In this document: positions 1-5,313 of the stretch, one piece after another
Position numbering within the stretch: the first letter of the stretch is position 1
Layout of the letters: every line of letters starts with the position of its first letter
The notes under the pieces: model-generated
The model's input: only the letters and a program-made list of their open reading frames with translations
Databases searched by the model: none
What the model was told of the DNA's origin: nothing
Program-made: the position numbers and the translations under genes
Origin: Pseudobacteriovorax antillogorgiicola
Lineage (GTDB): Bacteria; Bdellovibrionota_B; Oligoflexia; Oligoflexales; RGVZ01
NCBI GenBank assembly: GCA_945897695.1
Contig: CAMDGW010000150.1
Coordinates: forward strand, 1-6,144
Direction: 5' to 3'
Length of the DNA stretch: 6,144 nucleotides

Positions 1-148
1 ATCGCTCTGCAACTGCTTCGTTGTCCGAGCCGAGATCAGTGAGAACTTTACTGACCCGACTTTTTGGACTGCGACATGATCCAAACGACATAGTTGCAAC
101 TAGCGTAGCAGCAGCTATGAGGCGATATTTTCTGACCAATAAGATCAT
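1..148 (-). CDS. Probable lipoprotein, N-terminal part only (runs off left edge)
   Basis: Reading the minus strand from an ATG at 148-146, 49 codons stay open to the window edge. The N-terminus looks like a lipoprotein signal: a short positive region (VRKYR, residues 5-9), a hydrophobic stretch rich in Ala/Leu/Val (10-20), then FGSC with the candidate lipidated cysteine at residue 25. Phe at -3 is less usual than Leu or Val, so the lipobox is not ideal. After Cys25 the visible part is polar (SKVLTDLGSDNEAVAER) and gives no family assignment. The start overlaps the stop of the upstream peroxidase gene as ATGA, and no good Shine-Dalgarno is seen at normal spacing, so translation is probably coupled to bcp. 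If real, the protein sits in the envelope. The opposite strand is also open here (to 230), but that reading has no signal-like or conserved feature and overlaps bcp by 86 bases, so I take it as a shadow. Confidence 0.6.
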   Translation of the reverse strand, partial: MILLVRKYRLIAAATLVATMSFGSCRSPKSRVSKVLTDLGSDNEAVAER

Positions 149-876
149 AGACGATTCAATTGCTCCAAGACGTCCTGAGTGTGCCCGTCAACAGAAACTT
201 TGGGCCAAACGTAGGCAACACGGCCGTTAGCATCAATCAAAAATGTCGCACGCTGTATTCCCATTTTCTTATTACCATACATATTTTTCTCAACCCAAAC
301 ACCATAAGACTCCGCAAGTTTATGGTCTTCATCTGCAACTAAAATAAAATCTAGGCCATACTTTTTCCGAAATTTTGCATGGCTTTCCACACTATCCGGA
401 CTAGCACCTATGACGACGGCACCAGAACTCATCAACCTATTTTTGTTCTCCTGAAAGGAGCATGCTTCCACTGTGCAGCCCGGAGTATCGTCTTTTGGAT
501 AGAAGTAAAGGACGATGTTTTTACCGCGGTACTTATCAAGACTCACAATTCCATTGGTGTCTGACTTTAGGGCAAAATCTGGGGCTAGTTGCCCGACTGA
601 GGGCATTCCCGTAAGTAATTTGATTGACTTCTTAGGTGCGCTTTTGGCCGCCTTTGGGAGAGTCTTTTTCTGAACGACTTTTTTGGTGGCTTTTGGAGCC
701 TTAGCTGGGACTTTCTTAGCTGAATTTCTGACTGTTTTTTTTACGGATTTTTTGCTGGAAGCCTTTTTTACAGCTTTCTTTGTGGATTTCTTAGTGGCTT
801 TTTTTACAGCTTTCTTTGTGGATTTCTTAGTGGCTTTTTTTTGTGTCTTCTTTGCGGTGGGCTTAATCGCTGTCAT
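145..876 (-). CDS. bcp: Thiol peroxidase, Bcp/PrxQ peroxiredoxin, with Lys-rich N-terminal tail
   Basis: This is a cytosolic peroxiredoxin that reduces hydrogen peroxide and organic hydroperoxides and is normally recycled by thioredoxin. With the start chosen here it has 243 residues. The catalytic domain is about residues 91-243: APDFAL, then FYPKDDTPGCTVEAC with the peroxidatic Cys134 and the resolving Cys139 five residues later, the arrangement of E. coli Bcp (Cys45/Cys50), and Arg209 before TFLID. E. coli Bcp has about 156 residues. The extra ~88 residues at the N-terminus are Lys/Ala/Ser/Thr/Pro-rich, with 12-residue units KKATKKSTKKAV, like histone H1 or AlgP tails. I chose the start at 876 because GGAG lies five bases upstream. 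In-frame ATGs at 915 and 987 lack such a site, and the latter would overlap the divergent gene. The downstream lipoprotein gene overlaps the stop. The tail may bind nucleic acid; this is inference. Confidence 0.95.
   Translation of the reverse strand: MTAIKPTAKKTQKKATKKSTKKAVKKATKKSTKKAVKKASSKKSVKKTVRNSAKKVPAKAPKATKKVVQKKTLPKAAKSAPKKSIKLLTGMPSVGQLAPDFALKSDTNGIVSLDKYRGKNIVLYFYPKDDTPGCTVEACSFQENKNRLMSSGAVVIGASPDSVESHAKFRKKYGLDFILVADEDHKLAESYGVWVEKNMYGNKKMGIQRATFLIDANGRVAYVWPKVSVDGHTQDVLEQLNRL
769..840 (-). repeat. Exact tandem duplication, 2 x 36 bp, inside bcp
   Basis: Bases 769-804 and 805-840 are identical over 36 bases, and identity extends about five bases further through a T-run on the left side. 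Each copy encodes the 12 residues KKATKKSTKKAV (residues 13-24 and 25-36 of Bcp). The length is a multiple of three, so copies can be gained or lost without breaking the frame. A degenerate third unit (KKASSKKSVKK) follows in the protein. Confidence 0.95.
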
Positions 877-977
877 AGCAACTCCAGAGCGTCGATTTGA
901 GGTTTTTGGCGGCATTCGGTAGTATCCGTAATCTGCCAGTTCTGACACTATACCTGGAATGAGAGGATGGAGGAAAG
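877..977. other. Divergent intergenic region between bcp and the CoA-binding gene
   Basis: These 101 bases must hold the promoters of bcp and of the CoA-binding/YkgJ-type pair. There are -10-like words in both directions, TATACC at 949-954 on plus and GATACT or TATAGT on minus, but none has a convincing -35 at 16-18 bases. I do not call a specific promoter. Confidence 0.5.
882..885 (-). promoter_or_regulatory. Ribosome binding site deciding the bcp start
   Basis: On the minus strand the sequence before the ATG at 876 reads TGGAGTTGCT, giving GGAG with a five-base spacer. The in-frame ATG at 915 is preceded by GATACTACCGA, without a comparable site. This favours the 243-residue form of Bcp. 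Confidence 0.65.
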
Positions 978-1337
978 ATGAAAACACTCATCGTTGGCGC
1001 ATCGGATAAGCCTGATCGTTATTCCTATAAAGCCATGAAGATTCTCGAGCAGTTTGGTCACGAGGTCGTTCTGGTACACCCTTCTCTCAAAACAATTGCC
1101 GATCATCCTGTAATACCTAATATCGCATCCGTAAAAGATACCATCGACACGGTAACCCTCTACATCAACCCTGCACTTAGCGATGCTCTGGAGCAGGATC
1201 TGTTGCAGCTTGCCCCACGGCGCGTCATTTTCAATCCAGGGACAGAGAACCCTCGATTAGTCAAGGCATTGAGAAATTCTGGAATCGCTACCGAAGATGC
1301 CTGCACACTAGTACTTCTTCAAACTCACCAATTTTAA
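978..1337 (+). CDS. CoA-binding-domain protein (CoA_binding_2 / YccU-like)
   Basis: A 119-residue single-domain protein with the Rossmann-like fold of the CoA_binding_2 family, also found in the N-terminal part of acyl-CoA synthetase/succinyl-CoA ligase-type proteins. Visible marks are a beta-strand and glycine turn at the N-terminus (TLIVGAS, 3-9), RYSYKAM (14-20), VLVHP (31-35), the strand YINP (62-65), FNPGTEN (85-91) and the terminal EDACTLVLL (106-114). The length matches stand-alone members, so it is complete. The start is well supported by GGAGGAAAG directly before the ATG. Family members bind CoA or related nucleotides, but their cellular role is poorly defined and no catalytic activity can be read here. 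The next gene follows after 28 bases on the same strand and is probably co-transcribed; bcp is divergent. Confidence 0.9.
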   Translation: MKTLIVGASDKPDRYSYKAMKILEQFGHEVVLVHPSLKTIADHPVIPNIASVKDTIDTVTLYINPALSDALEQDLLQLAPRRVIFNPGTENPRLVKALRNSGIATEDACTLVLLQTHQF

Positions 1338-1365
1338 TACGTCAGAGCAACCGAGAGTCAATTTA

Positions 1366-1935
1366 ATGGATCCCACTCAAAAACCGCAGGACATCGAGCT
1401 AAACATTGAAATCATTTCCGCGTCAGCGGAACCAGCATGGGATGACAATTGGAATTTTCGTTCGTATCTTTTACAAAATATTGCGGGACCTACTGTTGAT
1501 CAGAAGGTCAAAGAAATTTACGAGGATGTTGCACCTAAAATTGACTGCACAGCATGTGGAAATTGCTGCCGAGAAATCTACCCTCTCATGACCGCTGATG
1601 ACGTCGAGCGTATGGCTGAAGGATTAAAAGTGACACGAAAGGATTTCCTCAAACAGACGAAATCCGTAGACGATGGATGCGTTTCGTTTAAGTCTCAGCC
1701 ATGCCCCATGCTGCGAGAAAACAAATGTACTGTTTATCAATTTCGTCCAAGAGACTGCAGGGAGTATCCCCATCTAGATAAGCCAGATTTTCTGGCAGGC
1801 TCCATTGGAACCATCGAAAATTACGGGACATGCCCGATTATTTTTAATCTGTATAACAGGCTAAAATTATCATTCGCCTATGACCCAGCGATCGATTATA
1901 TCGGAGACACAGATCCTGAGTTGTTTACTTCTTGA
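1366..1935 (+). CDS. YkgJ-family cysteine-cluster protein (putative Zn or Fe-S binding)
   Basis: A 189-residue soluble protein with the CxxCxxCC hallmark: Cys61, Cys64, Cys67 and Cys68 in CTACGNCC. Further cysteines are at 105, 113, 121, 131 and 156, in the typical order GCVSF, CPML, KCTVYQFRPRDCREYP and GTCPIIF. These residues are thought to bind zinc or an iron-sulphur cluster in this family, whose biochemical function is not established. The first ~55 residues, before the cluster, are acidic and carry no recognised motif. The start has only a weak GAGAG site about eight bases upstream, so co-translation with the CoA-binding gene is likely. The stop lies inside the end of trmD on the opposite strand (11-base overlap), and no hairpin terminator is seen between the two. 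Confidence 0.92.
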   Translation: MDPTQKPQDIELNIEIISASAEPAWDDNWNFRSYLLQNIAGPTVDQKVKEIYEDVAPKIDCTACGNCCREIYPLMTADDVERMAEGLKVTRKDFLKQTKSVDDGCVSFKSQPCPMLRENKCTVYQFRPRDCREYPHLDKPDFLAGSIGTIENYGTCPIIFNLYNRLKLSFAYDPAIDYIGDTDPELFTS

Positions 1936-2626
1936 GAAGATCTGGCCGTCGCTCTCGAGTTTTTTTCATAGATTGCATCAGGCGCCATTCTCGGATCGCT
2001 TTATGATCTCCGGACAATAAAATCTCCGGAACTTTGTAACCCTTCCATTCTGGCGGACGAGTATAGCTTGGATACTCAAGCAACCCTTTCAGCCCTTCGC
2101 CAAATGAATCTTCACTTGCACTACTGTCATGGCCAAGAACTCCTGGAACCAGTCGCAGAATACTTTCGGCCATAAGCAATGCGGGAAGCTCTCCACCACC
2201 ATAGACGACATCGCCAAGGGAGTATTCTTCGTTTACACACTCATCCACAAATCGCTGATCAATCCCGGCAAAACGACCACAAATGAAAACCAACGATTCA
2301 TCGCTTTCAGCCATTTTCTTAGCTTCGCTTTGATTCCAAAGTTTTCCCGATGGGGACGTGCAAATAACTTTCACAGGTTTTTCATTCTTAATTTTACCGC
2401 AAACGGCAGCAAGTGCAGCAGACAGACAGTCAGCCCGCATAACCATGCCATCTCCACCACCGTACGGCGAATCATCGATCGAGCCATGCTTATCAGCGGC
2501 GTAGTCGCGCAGGTCAAAGGCATTTATTGCGGCGACCTTGGAAGTTTCGGCTGCACGGAGGACGCCAATGCTTTTGTAGGTTTCGATAATTTTTGGATGG
2601 ATCGTGATAAATGAGATTTGACGCAT
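1925..2626 (-). CDS. trmD: tRNA (guanine-37-N1)-methyltransferase TrmD
   Basis: TrmD transfers a methyl group from S-adenosylmethionine to N1 of G37 beside the anticodon, which prevents +1 frameshifting. It is a SPOUT enzyme with a trefoil knot, acting as a dimer in the cytosol. The 233 residues cover the full family length. Recognisable segments are DDSPYGGGDGMVM (51-63), CTSPSGKLW (89-97), CGRFAGIDQRF (116-126), the knot region YSLGDVVYGGGELPAL (135-150), RLVPGVLG with Arg158, and SASEDSF with Asp173, the equivalent of the catalytic Asp169 of E. coli. The C-terminal tRNA-binding part ends in REWRLMQS and RRPDLL. The odd point is Ala120, where most family members have Glu in CGRYEGID. It starts 3 bases after the rimM stop, with only a weak AAGAAG-type site, so translational coupling is likely. 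rplS, a frequent next gene, is not downstream. Confidence 0.98.
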   Translation of the reverse strand: MRQISFITIHPKIIETYKSIGVLRAAETSKVAAINAFDLRDYAADKHGSIDDSPYGGGDGMVMRADCLSAALAAVCGKIKNEKPVKVICTSPSGKLWNQSEAKKMAESDESLVFICGRFAGIDQRFVDECVNEEYSLGDVVYGGGELPALLMAESILRLVPGVLGHDSSASEDSFGEGLKGLLEYPSYTRPPEWKGYKVPEILLSGDHKAIREWRLMQSMKKTRERRPDLLKK

Positions 2627-2629
2627 AAC

Positions 2630-3163
2630 TTACTTCTTTTTGCGTGGATTCCAAATTTCATCAAAAGTATCAGCAGGCACTGTCAGTCTTAAAACATTAC
2701 TGCCACGCTCAAAATTCATCTCGACGTAATCCGAGATCATCGGGATGTCCACGTTCGCCGAGGCGTCGGGTCGCAAAACAACAAGATTTACTGATGCCGG
2801 CATTCGAACAACATCTTGGACTGTTCCCATGATATTGCCATCCACATCGATCACACTGCGACCAACAAGATCTTTGAGCAAAAATTCTTTCGAGTCATCT
2901 ACAGATATTTTAGCAGCCTCGGCCCAGATGGCCATTCCACGCAACAACTCAGCCGAAGTACGATCTCCCGCCAGTGAACACCTGATAACCGCGCGGTCGT
3001 TCTGCCAACTCATGGCAATGATCTCTGCGTCTTTTGCAATTTCGAGCTTATTACCAATCTTGATGACAGCGACAGCAGCGGGAATCGGTTCATCCCGTCC
3101 GGAAATATAAAAAGAGCCTTGGAGTCCCAAAGCTCTTCCCACAGTTCCCAACTTAAGAAACAT
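2630..3163 (-). CDS. rimM: Ribosome maturation factor RimM
   Basis: RimM assists late maturation of the 30S subunit, particularly the 16S rRNA 3' (head) domain, and binds ribosomal protein S19. The 177 residues match the usual length and two-domain plan. The N-terminal beta-barrel (about 1-88) begins with LGTVGRALGLQGSF, corresponding to the family's GxIxKxHGLKGE, and ends with RTSAELLRGMAIWAEA. The C-terminal PRC barrel (about 93-170) contains LLKDLVGRSVIDVDGNIMGT and the closing block IPMISDYVEMNFE...LRLTVP. The protein ends in a basic NPRKKK tail. The ATG overlaps the rpsP stop by one base (TAATG) and trmD follows after two to three bases, so the three genes form a tightly coupled operon. 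The KH-domain gene khpA, which lies between rpsP and rimM in many bacteria, is absent here. Confidence 0.96.
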   Translation of the reverse strand: MFLKLGTVGRALGLQGSFYISGRDEPIPAAVAVIKIGNKLEIAKDAEIIAMSWQNDRAVIRCSLAGDRTSAELLRGMAIWAEAAKISVDDSKEFLLKDLVGRSVIDVDGNIMGTVQDVVRMPASVNLVVLRPDASANVDIPMISDYVEMNFERGSNVLRLTVPADTFDEIWNPRKKK

Positions 3164-3516
3164 TACTTAGCAGGCTTCTTTGCTGCAGCCTTAGGAGCTG
3201 TTTTAGCTGCCTTCGGAGCCTTTGCCTTAGCAGAAGTGCCACCAGCTTTTGCTGCTGTTGTTTTAACTCGCTCAAGCTTTACGCCTTTTTTGTTCAGAAG
3301 GACTTTAAGAGTGTTGCTGACGGTTGCACCAACTCCGTACCAGTACTGAAGGCGGCTTTCGTCCAAGACGATTGTAGACGGCTCAGTCGAAGCGTCGTAG
3401 TGACCAATTTTCTCAAGAAATTTCTTGGTCGCAGATGCGCGGCTGTTAGCAGCGACGATGTGATAGAAAGGGCGGTGCGTGTTACCGTGACGCTGCATAC
3501 GAAGGGTGGTTGCCAT
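3163..3516 (-). CDS. rpsP: 30S ribosomal protein S16 with Ala/Lys/Pro-rich C-terminal tail
   Basis: S16 is a primary-type 30S protein that binds 16S rRNA and helps assemble the body of the small subunit. The conserved core is residues 1-85: the start MATTLRMQRHG, then HRPFYHIVAANSR (14-26), FLEKIGHYD (33-41), LDESRLQYWYGVGATVS (51-67). S16 usually ends near residue 80-90; here an extension of about 30 residues follows (from about 87), made almost only of Ala, Lys, Pro, Thr and Gly, with repeated AKAPKAAK-like words. Such tails occur on S16 in some lineages. I chose the ATG at 3516 because GGAGG lies four bases upstream. An in-frame ATG six codons further up (3534) would place that site inside the gene, and it would add residues not seen in S16. 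rimM starts on the stop codon. Confidence 0.97.
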   Translation of the reverse strand: MATTLRMQRHGNTHRPFYHIVAANSRASATKKFLEKIGHYDASTEPSTIVLDESRLQYWYGVGATVSNTLKVLLNKKGVKLERVKTTAAKAGGTSAKAKAPKAAKTAPKAAAKKPAK

Positions 3517-3520
3517 GAAT

Positions 3521-3525
3521 CCTCC
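3521..3525 (-). promoter_or_regulatory. Strong ribosome binding site of rpsP
   Basis: On the minus strand the bases before the ATG at 3516 read TTTTGGAGGATTC, a full GGAGG with a four-base spacer. It sets the start of S16 at MATTLRMQRH and excludes the upstream in-frame ATG. Confidence 0.9.
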
Positions 3526-3561
3526 AAAATCCAATAAATACGGGTCGTTATAATCAACACA

Positions 3562-3576
3562 CTGGAAAAATTCCAG
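3562..3576 (-). promoter_or_regulatory. Perfect palindrome / hairpin in the rpsP leader
   Basis: CTGGAA and TTCCAG are perfect six-base arms around AAA (TTT on the minus strand), about 46 bases before the rpsP start. If the promoter proposed at 3634-3663 is right, this lies in the transcribed leader and would form a small hairpin. It could equally be a DNA operator. No T-run directly follows it on the minus strand, so it is not a standard terminator. Confidence 0.4.
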
Positions 3577-3633
3577 GCGCTCTTTGTGGTGCTCAGGCTG
3601 GCGACCCGGAAGCTATTCCAAAAAGGAAGCAGA

Positions 3634-3663
3634 CGTATAGCATGCAGGGCGCAATGATTTCAA
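3634..3663 (-). promoter_or_regulatory. Candidate promoter of the rpsP-rimM-trmD operon
   Basis: On the minus strand TTGAAA (3663-3658, five of six matches to the -35 consensus) is followed after 18 bases by TATACG (3639-3634, four of six) preceded by TGC, an extended -10 motif. Transcription would begin near 3627 and leave a leader of roughly 110 bases before rpsP. It is judged by eye only and sigma-70-type consensus is assumed. Confidence 0.45.
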
Positions 3664-3675
3664 GGAAAATGATGA

Positions 3676-3701
3676 GGAGATCACTGATGCCAGTGATTTC
3701 C
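3676..3701 (-). terminator. Terminator-like hairpin after the STAS gene
   Basis: The arms ATCACTG (3680-3686) and CAGTGAT (3691-3697) pair perfectly around a four-base loop. The outer bases 3676-3678 pair with 3699-3701, leaving one G-T position between (wobble in plus-strand RNA, A-C mismatch in minus-strand RNA). It lies 15 bases past the STAS gene stop on the minus strand. The T-rich segment (CATCATTTT) follows only about nine bases later, so a classical intrinsic terminator is not certain. Confidence 0.4.
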
Positions 3702-3715
3702 CTGGCAGCTGGGGG

Positions 3716-4171
3716 TTATGGCTCAAAAATCGAGAGTTGGCCAGGGTTTACCAAGTCCATCTCACCTTTGCAGGACGGACACTGGGGGTTTAAAACCTTA
3801 GGTTCAGGCGCAGGGGTAAACTGGCTTTCCTGCACCATCAGGTCTTCCTGATGCTGACAGCCGTAACACTCATAGGGAATCAGCGCACTTATCACGGTCG
3901 CGCTCTTGGACTTTATGCCCCTGAGGGCCGGAATGACCGCGATCTGATCAGAAATAACAACAGGACACTCTAAATATTTCAAAGGCTTATCGCCCCACTG
4001 CACCATGAAACGCATCCATGACCTAAGCCCTACGGAGTTGACACGCTGAATGCCAGCCAAGTTAAGGGATAGCGGAGCTTCCTCCAACAGAAGCGGCGAA
4101 AAATCGGAATTTTCGTCGATGACCCCGGATAGAAAAACAACGCCAGCAGTGCGTGTAATTTTCATAGTCAT
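3716..4171 (-). CDS. STAS-domain (anti-anti-sigma-like) protein with C-terminal zinc-ribbon-like module
   Basis: A 151-residue soluble protein. Residues 1-97 resemble a STAS domain: strand GVVFLSGVIDENSDFS (10-25), LSLNLAGI (34-41), then RVNSVGLRSWMRFM (43-56), matching the DSxGL helix start of SpoIIAA-type antagonists. Ser46 lies where the phosphorylated serine of SpoIIAA is, and Asn45 replaces the usual Asp. After the domain come two CxxC pairs, ECYGC (Cys102, Cys105) and QCPSC (Cys131, Cys134), about 25 residues apart, typical of a four-cysteine zinc ribbon. This suggests a regulatory partner-switch or scaffold protein; the partner is unknown and no sigma factor or anti-sigma kinase is in the window. 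An AAGGGA site lies about ten bases before the first ATG, and a second ATG is two codons later, so the start is uncertain by two residues. The divergent neighbour is the MBL-fold hydrolase. Confidence 0.8.
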   Translation of the reverse strand: MTMKITRTAGVVFLSGVIDENSDFSPLLLEEAPLSLNLAGIQRVNSVGLRSWMRFMVQWGDKPLKYLECPVVISDQIAVIPALRGIKSKSATVISALIPYECYGCQHQEDLMVQESQFTPAPEPKVLNPQCPSCKGEMDLVNPGQLSIFEP

Positions 4172-4242
4172 GTCCGGATGTTCCCTTTGCCTTTAAAATA
4201 ACTCATACTAAAAGTAACTGATCTTAAAACGAAAATCAACGC

Positions 4243-4256
4243 ACTGGGGTACCAGT
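4243..4256. promoter_or_regulatory. Palindrome in the STAS/hydrolase divergent region
   Basis: ACTGG and CCAGT are five-base perfect arms around GGTA, inside the 113-base gap (4172-4284) between the two divergent genes and about 29 bases before the hydrolase start. It could be a shared operator. The rest of the gap is AT-rich; I found no promoter pair on either strand good enough to list. Confidence 0.3.
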
Positions 4257-4284
4257 CAAATTTTAAATCAGGACTGAGGAACGC

Positions 4285-5265
4285 GTGAAAATTAAATTTT
4301 GGGGAACCCGAGGCTCCCTACCACAAGCATTAAATAACGGCGATGTTGTCGCAATCATTGGCGACCTTCTGAACGAAGCCGAGAAAAGAGGACTCTCCAG
4401 TCCTTCCTCAATTAAAACAGCCTTGGATCGGGGTGAGCTTTCTAGCCCACTAAGTTACGGCGGCAACACCACTTGCACTGAAGTTAGCCATGGGGAGCAT
4501 AGCTTATTTGTCGACATGGGCTCAGGCCTGCGCGAGGCAGGAACCTTTCATATGCCAAATGGAGTTAAAGAATTTCATATTTTCTTGACGCATATGCACT
4601 GGGACCATGTCATGGGTCTTCCATTTTTCGTACCAGTTCATGTTCCTGGCTACACGATTAAAATCTATCACGTGCATCGCAATGGACCTGAAGCCGTAAA
4701 AATAAATTTTAATGGCGTCAATTTCCCCCTGACGTTTGAACAGCTGGGCGGGAAAATAGAGTTTATTCAGCTAAAGCTTTACGAAGCCGTTCAAGTTGGT
4801 GATATGAAAGTGACCCCCTTTGTCTTGGACCATCCAGGAGGTTCCTTCGGATTCCGCATTGACGCCGGAGGGAAGTCCTGCGCAATTGGAGTGGATGGTG
4901 AGTTTAAACGAATGACGCGCGAGGAGCTCGGCAAAGACCTTCCGTACTATCAAAACCTTGACCTGCTCGTTTTTGATGCACAGTACGAGATTGCTGAACT
5001 TGCCAGCCGGTTTGACTGGGGCCATTGCAGCCCCAATATTGGCGTCGACCTGGCGCTGAGGGAGACCATCAAAACATTAGTCTTTACCCATCATGATCCC
5101 TGGGCAACGCCTGCTAAATTAAGACGCATGTATAAAGCCGCGATCAAACATGCTACCTCACAACTTGGGACCTTCAAGAGCGAATGGGAAGCAGCCGGCC
5201 AACCTTCTGGCCCAAAGCTTATAACTGCTTGGGACAGCTTGACAATTGACCTCGACAAGCCCTGA
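4285..5265 (+). CDS. Metallo-beta-lactamase-fold metal-dependent hydrolase (COG1235/PhnP-like)
   Basis: A 326-residue cytosolic MBL-fold enzyme, probably a binuclear phosphodiesterase-type hydrolase. Its start GTRGSLP (7-13) and SYGGNTTCTEV (57-67) are family signatures. Metal ligands are visible: THMHWDH (His103, His105, Asp107, His108), LDHPGG (His183), GVDGE (Asp204) and FTHHDP (His269). DAQYE (231-235) and WGHCSP (His247) are further conserved blocks. The substrate cannot be told from sequence; databases often label such proteins phosphoribosyl-1,2-cyclic phosphodiesterase, which I would not assume. Between GTRGSLP and SYGGNT it carries about 43 residues, mostly helical in appearance, where short members have roughly ten. 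The start is GTG with TGAGGA four bases upstream. It is divergent from the STAS gene and followed after 48 bases by the secreted-protein gene. Confidence 0.92.
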   Translation: MKIKFWGTRGSLPQALNNGDVVAIIGDLLNEAEKRGLSSPSSIKTALDRGELSSPLSYGGNTTCTEVSHGEHSLFVDMGSGLREAGTFHMPNGVKEFHIFLTHMHWDHVMGLPFFVPVHVPGYTIKIYHVHRNGPEAVKINFNGVNFPLTFEQLGGKIEFIQLKLYEAVQVGDMKVTPFVLDHPGGSFGFRIDAGGKSCAIGVDGEFKRMTREELGKDLPYYQNLDLLVFDAQYEIAELASRFDWGHCSPNIGVDLALRETIKTLVFTHHDPWATPAKLRRMYKAAIKHATSQLGTFKSEWEAAGQPSGPKLITAWDSLTIDLDKP

Positions 5266-5273
5266 GATCAGGG
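5260..5273 (+). repeat. Short inverted repeat over the hydrolase stop codon
   Basis: CCCTGA and TCAGGG are perfect six-base arms around GA, spanning the TGA stop. No T-run follows, so it is not an intrinsic terminator. It may be chance or a weak attenuating hairpin before the next gene. Confidence 0.35.
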
Positions 5274-5313
5274 ACTAAACTCCTCTTCCTGTCAATGTTC
5301 TTGGGGAGGATTC

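Noticed and set aside
3..230. Plus-strand reading frame open from the left edge to 230
   Set aside because: It is the exact complement frame of the probable lipoprotein and overlaps the conserved C-terminus of Bcp by 86 bases. The product shows no recognisable motif.
769..840. Tandem repeat as a possible CRISPR or mobile-element trace
   Set aside because: The copies are adjacent without spacers, in frame, and encode the Lys-rich tail; this is coding-repeat expansion.
683..922. Plus-strand frame encoding a Phe/Ala/Val-rich, membrane-like peptide
   Set aside because: It is antisense to the Lys codons of the Bcp tail; AAA/AAG read backwards give Phe/Leu, which mimics membrane segments.
2129..2614. 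161-codon plus-strand frame inside trmD
   Set aside because: It is antisense to strongly conserved TrmD sequence, with no ribosome binding site or family resemblance.
4187..4259. Promoter words in the STAS/hydrolase gap (TTGCCT-16-TAAAAG on plus, TTGACT at 4259-4254 on minus)
   Set aside because: The plus pair matches only four of six at each box, and the minus TTGACT has no acceptable -10 at 16-18 bases.
5239..5267. Perfect TTGACA at 5239-5244 as promoter of the secreted-protein gene
   Set aside because: At 17 bases the -10 position reads CTGAGA, and neighbouring spacings are no better; the hexamer lies in codons of the hydrolase.
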